DNA of 64,000 nucleotides from Limnoperna fortunei (lineage: Eukaryota; Mollusca; Bivalvia; Mytilida; Modiolidae): positions 79,187,756 to 79,251,755 of the forward strand of contig OX104112.1 in the NCBI GenBank assembly GCA_944474755.1, in the 5' to 3' direction. The translations under genes and the position numbers were made by a program. Of the stretch, positions 59,801-64,000 are shown piece after piece; position 1 is the stretch's first letter, and each line of letters begins with the position of its first letter. Under the pieces are notes generated by a model. The model was not told the origin of the DNA. It ran no database searches and saw only the letters and a program-made list of their open reading frames with translations.

Positions 59801-62800
59801 AAACAGAAGCACAAAAAAAAAACTTATTTCAGCATTCAGCTCATCCAAGTTCTATCTACATGTATTACAAAAATGCGTATAGTTTTCATTCTCGCTTTGT
59901 AACATTAAGTTTAGTAAATGTACCACAGTTACACCTTGATATTCATTTCTTTAATGCCAGCTACAACTATTATTGCACCTCCAATAAGTCATTATATGAA
60001 ATCCCAAGCACCTAACTGCACATTGAATAACTCATAACATTAAATCCTAAGCACCTTACTGCTTAGTTTTCATAAAACCTACCTCTGCAGTTAAGTCTTG
60101 GACCCTGTCCCTCAAATTTCTAATATTTTCTTCATTTTCTCTGATCCTAGCTTGAGCTACAGATAAATCTTCCTGAGATGTGCTAAGTTCCTGTGTTAAC
60201 TGTTCTATAACATCCTCACATTTCTTCACTTCATGTTTAGTGTCTGTGTACATACGGTCTAGGTTCTCCATGTCAGTTTTCAAACTCTCAATCCTGCTGT
60301 CCTTGTCCAACTCCTTATTGCGGCTCTCCGCTAATTTTTCTTGCAATGTTTTCACAGTGTTGTCTAGATGGGCAAGCTCATTCATACTTTGATTATACTT
60401 TTGTTTTAGACTGTTCAGATTTAATTCTAAGTTCTCATTTTCATTTCTCGTAGAATCAACCTGATCCTCTAATACAACAATTTGTTGTTTCGCATCAGAT
60501 AAGGATTTGTCTTGTTCCTGAATTGTTCGAGCTTGACGATCAACCTTAAAAATTAAAACTTGTATTACATTCATGATAATTTGTCTTTATATCTTAATTC
60601 TACCAGAAAACCACAAGAAAAATATAGTTTGCATAGGACAAACCTGGTTAATGACTTTTTGTGACTATTGCATGCCAAAAAAGTAAAATTGTATATAACT
60701 TTTAGATTATTATTGTCATATGTTATGATAACAGATCCTAAATGTAATCATTTTATTTAAAAAAAACATTAATTTTTAATAGAATTTTTTATCAAATGAA
60801 AAATTATAACACAATATTAAAGGGAAACTATACAACATGTTCTAATAAGACGATTACCTCCTGGGCAGTATCTGACTGTATTCTATGTAGTCTCTCCAAC
60901 TCCTCATTCAAAGCTGCAATGCTGGCTTTCTGTTCTAAAACCTGGACTTGAGTCTCCTTCAGTTCATTTTTGGTCAGATTAACCTCATCACGTGACATGT
61001 CCAGATCCTGCTGCATTCTGTTCATGTCCTGACCATGACTGTTCCTGGCCATCTGCAAGTCTGTCTTCAGTTGCTCAATAGTTCTCATGTAATTTTTTAC
61101 CTAAAACAATGAAGCCTTATTTAATCAATGACATTTCCAATGAGGTAAGAACAGGCAAAATGAAATATCAAGTAATCTTTTCATATGTTTATGTAAAGTG
61201 ATGTTTACAAGCATAATGAAAATTATAAAAGATAATAATTTAAGCAACTTTGAAAATCCCTTAGTTTTGACATGAAAATAATTGCTAAACAGAATTTTTC
61301 TATGCAGATACAGTTTACCCAGAATTCAGAAGTTAGTTCTACACAAAAAGTGTATATTTATTATTCAAGCCAACAAAACAACAATGCTTTAAATGTCAGA
61401 CATACTATATTGAACTGTACATCACTCGCTATCATTGCATTTTCAGACAAAATACGTCTTTCCTTGTATTATTTATAAAAATCAAACATTATTCTATTAT
61501 TATCAACCATTTAAACTAAACAACAAATTACAAGTTTGTCATATATTATCACAAAATTGAAAAAAAAGATTCATGCATTTCCTTAAATGCAATTAACTTA
61601 TTTACATGTACATATAAATAATCAATTTTTATGTCTTATCAATACATGTAATATCCCAAAAGAAAATAGTCCAAACCATACAGAACAGGACTTGTTGTAG
61701 ATACATAAAACATAGAAAAATAAATCAAAGCACATGCAAAACTGATAATTTTTAAGAAGCCACTGTTACCGGGTATTTCCCAAGGGAGACAACTCTAAGC
61801 TAACATTCTCATTCCCTGCCTCATGCAGATAAGAGACTGTTTAGAGAGTTACCTGATTCTGACAACAACAAAGCACCAGAAAATACCTCATCAACTTCTG
61901 TTCTTATTAAGGTGACAATGTCAATGACACCTTCAGATGGCATGTTAATGTTATACATTAAAACAGAAGAAAAGGGTTTTCATTTTTTTAGTTTTTATGT
62001 TTTCTTATTTATTGTTTTTTATGTTTTCATGTTTTAATTTACAATGTTTTTACATTATATCAATAAGCTTTACTTTTATAAATACAACTGTCCTCTTGTA
62101 TCCATTTCAAGACAGTTACACCAAAATATATACATTTTGGATTTTCTAAAGGATGAAACAATTAAATGCAGGTAACTGTAAAAGTATTTTTAAAATTCTT
62201 TGTCAGGATGTAAACAAGGAAATACAGCTGACAACAAATAAACAACAATTTGTATTTATTAAACAAATAATAATTATAATAAAAAGGCATTAAAATATTT
62301 CAGCAAAAACTTTCATCTTTGGTATAGGGAAAGATGACGATATGACTGAGATATTTTCTGGTCCTTTGTATCTTTTGAGATGGTCCCTAGTCAAACATAA
62401 AAATCTGTTCAGTCTTGGTCATTTATATGGTGGTTTCACAATTCTAAGAAATAGAAAGACCAAATAACTTCTTTAAGAAGGACTTACATGGAATTACATA
62501 TTTAAATATGTACTTATAAGGGGATCTAAATATTCTACTGAAAATTCTACCTAAATATGCTAGAAGCTTTTGTCCAAAAGTAATTGCTCAAGGAATAAGG
62601 AAGCCAGAAGTATCATTTAATATAAAGTGGCTCATTGACCCCCAAGATAAAAACTTCACTAGCCAATTCATAATTTTACAACAAATTAATTGTGTTTCAC
62701 TCAGTGAATGTTTTTAACTATGATAAAATCAAATGAAGACATATTTTCCAGATTCTACAGCTGCTTGTCCCTGATACCTAGTCACCAATTGGAGACTTTA

Positions 62801-63926
62801 TGTTGATTTTTAGTTGCCAATGTACAACTTGGCTCACCCAGGCAAGTTTTAGGAAACAAAATTTATGTTTGGAGGCGCACTGTGTAAAACCCAACTATAC
62901 TAAGTATTGACGTATTGTGTAGAGGGTTTTTTGCGAGAAAAATGAAAACTGCTTACCACGTATGGTTCAGCTTAATCTCCTTTTGTAGATCAAGAAGGGA
63001 ACTTTTTGAAATCAATAATGATTTCCCCCAGATATTCAGCGTTTTGAAATATGGCAGTTTTTAAATTTTTAACGGGCGATTTTTTATACTAAAATTTGAC
63101 ATTAATTAGAACGGAAGTGTCCTTTAGGAACAATCGATTGTTGTCTACGCGAAATCCTTCGGGTGATATCGTCTGCAGTTTAGGCGGAAAAGTCTCGCGG
63201 TTTGTCCGAATACCATTGAACGTCACGAAAGCAGACGAACATTTGTAAACATCGTAAGGTCCCTTTAGAAACAAAAATGGCTGACTTATTATGTGAAATT
63301 TCCGTAGCAAAAGTCAAGGACGATTTGTAACAACTTAACAACAGAGGCATACTATAAAACATGGACAGGTTATCGTATCTACATTTTTTCTACTGAATTT
63401 TCGTAATAACAAGGTAAAATATAGAATAATGAAAAAATGCTAGCAAACAATTATTTCCAAGGGGGGTTGGCATTTAGTATAAGTGATTGTTCTATCTTTT
63501 CTAACCCCCATTACCTCAATTATTTTTTCAACGGGAGACTCCTGACCACCCCACCCCTAATCCACCTATCACCATTAATTTGGACACTTGTGTTATAGTA
63601 GACCTAGCAATGACTAGCACATGACACAAAGACCATCAATTTTAAACAGAATATTACCATATATGGTACAGTAAGTTATAAATGATAAAGGTACATTAAA
63701 ATTAATCAATGGCAACGTTTACCATGACAAATGGTGAAGCATGTTCTAGCTAGTATTTGAAATACCTGAAAAAAAAAGATTTCCAGGGTTGCATTCATCA
63801 TACTTAAAAAGCAAAAAATATTTCGTTATTTAATATAAAAATTCAAGAATTGAGATTTTTTACCTCTTGGAGTTGGATTTCTTGATCATGCTGAAGATTC
63901 TGAATAACCTTGCCATCGGTGTTCAT
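38764..63926 (-). CDS. Long coiled-coil protein gene, 23 exons in window, 5' end outside
   Basis: Exons (gene order): 63864-63926, 60858-61100, 60083-60544, 59618-59701, 57203-57370, 56486-56728, 51307-51390, 50113-50196, 48320-48655, 47905-48072, 47391-47558, 46903-46986, 46131-46298, 45710-45793, 45249-45416, 44643-44815, 44182-44256, 43755-43848, 43426-43496, 43004-43106, 42371-42553, 40340-40429, 38764-38874 (stop TAG). All introns are GT-AG and phases agree throughout, giving about 1168 residues in the window. The protein is nearly all charged heptad coiled coil, with no membrane segment or globular domain; the C-terminus is 'EKSRNITSPIRPR'. A structural or scaffolding part, e.g. cytoskeletal, centrosomal or sperm-tail, is likely, but I cannot name the orthologue. 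Fifteen exons from the 5' side are phase 0, mostly 28, 56 or 112 codons. The 3' half is duplicated at 12790-23531. Confidence 0.9.
41445..41940. other. Copy B-specific ~490-bp intron segment
   Basis: Copy A passes from a poly-T run straight to 'attgcatataatagtc' near 15475-15490. Copy B has about 490 bp more. It contains an inverted pair 'tgtccacaaaaatg' / 'attttttgtggaca' (about 41627-41695) and a GC-richer end ('ctagacactggactcgcaca'). Family unknown. Confidence 0.55.
42686..42950. mobile_element. pogo/Tigger-like MITE in an intron (copy B)
   Basis: 'TACAGTAGTCCCCC' and 'GGGGGACTACAGTA' ends with TA target sites. Internal words 'gaccacccactttatctggc' and 'gaccagcgaccac' are as in copy A, plus 35 bp lost from copy A. 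Confidence 0.75.
46568..46655 (+). repeat. 28-bp minisatellite in an intron (copy B)
   Basis: About three units of 'acatgtcccctaactctgac' with 'acatgaca'; copy A has more units (20066-20196). Confidence 0.85.
48320..48655 (-). CDS. 112-codon exon of the coiled-coil gene (intact form)
   Basis: Phase 0 on both sides, from 'LAHHEEKLMLMEQ' to 'EQEKMLSEQ'. It is exactly four 28-residue blocks. It is the reference for the frameshifted copy at 21858-22179. Confidence 0.9.
49573..49972. repeat. ~96-bp tandem units and expanded GTTTG/GTTG microsatellite (copy B)
   Basis: Three units ('tcaaagggtctactg...cagtaaagtataaccc') followed by about 90 bp of mixed 'gtttgttggtttg' repeats. Copy A has two units and about 30 bp. 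This is intronic; both parts expanded in B or shrank in A. Confidence 0.85.
50113..50196 (-). CDS. 28-codon exon at the right edge of the duplicated block
   Basis: Reads 'VCELQQEVERVKNDLSEARA' then 'QYKDCAQE', phase 0, with good splice sites. The duplication that made copy A ended inside it, at about 50150. Confidence 0.9.
50197..51306. other. Intron; one solitary repeat unit, otherwise nothing seen
   Basis: A single diverged unit of the ~96-bp repeat lies at about 50575-50660 ('aggagtaaatttataatcag', 'gtaaagtataaccc'). No exon is recognised. Confidence 0.45.
51307..51528 (-). CDS. 28-codon exon with in-frame 5' extension: possible alternative first exon
   Basis: The last 84 bases (51307-51390, 'IEKHEANIKDLRMENNHLQS' plus eight codons) make a standard 28-codon internal exon after the acceptor 'aatgcacttttacag'. 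The open frame, however, continues upstream 46 codons to an ATG at 51528 ('MAYPYTSALDRMDRRYGI...ENALLQ'), with an in-frame TAA five codons before that ATG. So either a shorter isoform starts here, or the 51-kb exon is the true first exon and the 56-64 kb exons belong to a separate coiled-coil gene. Heptad style and exon size favour one gene with two promoters; a transcript is needed to decide. Confidence 0.65.
51529..53390. other. Large intron or upstream region; SINE tail fragment only
   Basis: AT-rich, no exon recognised. At about 53204-53270 the minus strand reads 'gtcctgaatatagctgaaat', 'attgcttgctggacgt' and 'aaaacaacaaccaatcaatc', the usual 3' end of the local SINE or retroposon family. 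Confidence 0.5.
53405..54235 (+). repeat. ~35-bp minisatellite with a GGATCC in most units
   Basis: About 24 imperfect units of 'ttactgactagctggaaaat' plus 'ggggatcctggttaa'. Variants include 'gactaggtgg' and 'gactacctgg'. It lies in the largest intron of the coiled-coil gene. Confidence 0.9.
54477..55060 (+). repeat. 31-bp minisatellite
   Basis: About 18-19 units of 'caagtaacagtgttataaca' plus 'agagggatcta', with a/g and t/c variants. It is separated from the 35-bp array by ~240 bp of non-repetitive sequence. Confidence 0.9.
55061..56485. other. Intron sequence, nothing recognised
   Basis: AT-rich, with A and T runs. No exon, repeat array or mobile element was identified. Confidence 0.4.
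57371..57871. other. Intron sequence before the 63-bp minisatellite
   Basis: No exon or repeat recognised until the array begins at about 57872. Confidence 0.4.
57872..59655. repeat. 63-/41-bp minisatellite that includes an exon end and its 5' splice site
   Basis: About 32 units. The long unit is 63 bp ('ctcagcatcagtatgactgt', 'gttctccctgataagttata', 'cccagctatacccagcaaca', 'tac'). The short unit is 41 bp and lacks 22 bp of the middle. The unit nearest 59655 is part of the exon 59618-59701: on the minus strand each unit reads '...CATACTGATGCTGAG|GTATGTTGC', i.e. the exon's last codons and its donor. In the exon's reading frame, the sequence after each donor meets a TAG within six codons. Long plus-strand frames here (57856-58797, 58088-58927) exist only because the units are multiples of three or lack stops. 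Confidence 0.95.
59618..59701 (-). CDS. 28-codon exon whose 3' half seeded the minisatellite
   Basis: After 'cactaattacag|' it reads 'ALKNEERAKKLENQLLTYQG' then 'EHSHTDAE', followed by the donor GTATGTTGC. Exactly 28 codons, phase 0. Its last ~45 bases are repeated in the downstream intron. Confidence 0.9.
60083..60544 (-). CDS. 154-codon coiled-coil exon
   Basis: The longest exon, from 'VDRQARTIQEQDKSL' to 'NLRDRVQDLTAE', 22 exact heptads. Acceptor 'ttaatttttaag', donor GAG|GTAGGT. Strongly charged coiled coil without proline or glycine breaks. Confidence 0.9.
60858..61100 (-). CDS. 81-codon coiled-coil exon
   Basis: From 'VKNYMRTIEQLKTDLQ' to 'RLHRIQSDTAQE', phase 0. Like the exon 56486-56728 it has 81 codons: eleven heptads plus four residues (a stutter). 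Confidence 0.9.
61101..62924. other. Intron sequence, no confident feature
   Basis: AT-rich. A possible small exon at 61887-61943 was considered and not accepted. The motif 'ccaagggagacaactc' (about 61779) resembles a frequent mollusc repeat word. Confidence 0.4.
62925..63495. repeat. Second copy of the dispersed ~500-bp repeat
   Basis: Diverged match to 23590-24085, same orientation: 'cagcgttttgaaat', 'aattagaacggaag', 'gaacgtcacgaaagc', 'tttgtaaacatcgtaag', 'gtagcaaaagtcaag' and 'ggcatttagtataag'. It lies in the first intron seen of the coiled-coil gene. Confidence 0.75.
63864..63926 (-). CDS. Most upstream exon in the window (21 codons)
   Basis: After 'tttgctttccag|' it reads 'MNTDGKVIQNLQHDQEIQLQ' plus E, three heptads, then GAG|GTAAAA. 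The ATG directly after the acceptor could be an internal Met or a start; earlier exons may lie beyond 64000. Confidence 0.8.
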
Positions 63927-64000
63927 CTGGAAAGCAAAATAAAGTAAACTCATTAATTTGCTTACAAAGTATTTCCCATAAAAGCTCAATTTTACACCTA

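Noticed and set aside
61887..61943. Possible 19-codon first exon on the minus strand ('MPSEGVIDIVTLIRTEVDE' before GAG|GTATTTTC)
   Set aside because: The donor is weak, there is no acceptor or evident promoter, and its length does not follow the gene's pattern. It needs transcript evidence.

Overview
The window looks like nuclear DNA of a mollusc, most likely a bivalve. It is AT-rich, its genes have spliced GT-AG exons, and it is full of tRNA-derived SINEs whose 3' tails have the form 'atgatatagctgaaa...gtggcgttaaac', fragments of reverse-transcriptase elements, hairpin MITEs and minisatellites. Nothing bacterial or organellar is visible. The organism call is an inference from repeat style and gene type.

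The dominant structure is a tandem segmental duplication. Copy A (about 1.91-23.53 kb) and copy B (about 25.26-50.14 kb) run in the same orientation and are nearly identical apart from indels. Each unit carries, on the minus strand, (i) an intron-less coding region for an ~800-residue protein with an N-terminal TPR-rich region and a C-terminal TIR domain (4029-6437 and 28089-30494), and (ii) the 3' part of a long coiled-coil protein gene. Only copy B keeps the coiled-coil gene intact: it continues upstream through 23 exons to 63926 and leaves the window. In copy A the gene is cut off inside an exon at about 23531 and carries a 14-bp frameshifting deletion, so it is a 5'-truncated duplicate, probably a pseudogene.

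The two TPR-TIR genes are both open and about 91% identical in protein. Changes concentrate in the TPR part and are mostly replacement changes, while the TIR part shows relatively more silent changes. The coiled-coil gene has a striking exon design: most exons are in phase 0 and exactly 28, 56 or 112 codons long (multiples of four heptads). One 28-codon exon ends inside a minisatellite of about 32 units. That array has copied the exon's last ~45 bases together with its 5' splice site.

Other layout: 1-1.9 kb holds only repeats. 23.54-25.26 kb is a spacer with a dispersed repeat and a minus-strand SINE. Copy B alone carries a 630-bp Mutator-like MITE inside a SINE (27131-27760) and a ~3.2-kb composite insertion (33.6-36.8 kb) with a dead reverse-transcriptase fragment, a SINE split by a LINE fragment, and an inverted copy of a TTGCG-rich element. 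Copy A alone carries three other segments (about 8.0-8.6, 9.15-9.33 and 10.26-10.85 kb). Introns of the full coiled-coil gene hold three large minisatellites (53.4-54.2, 54.5-55.05 and 57.87-59.65 kb). I see no rRNA, genuine tRNA, CRISPR or viral gene.
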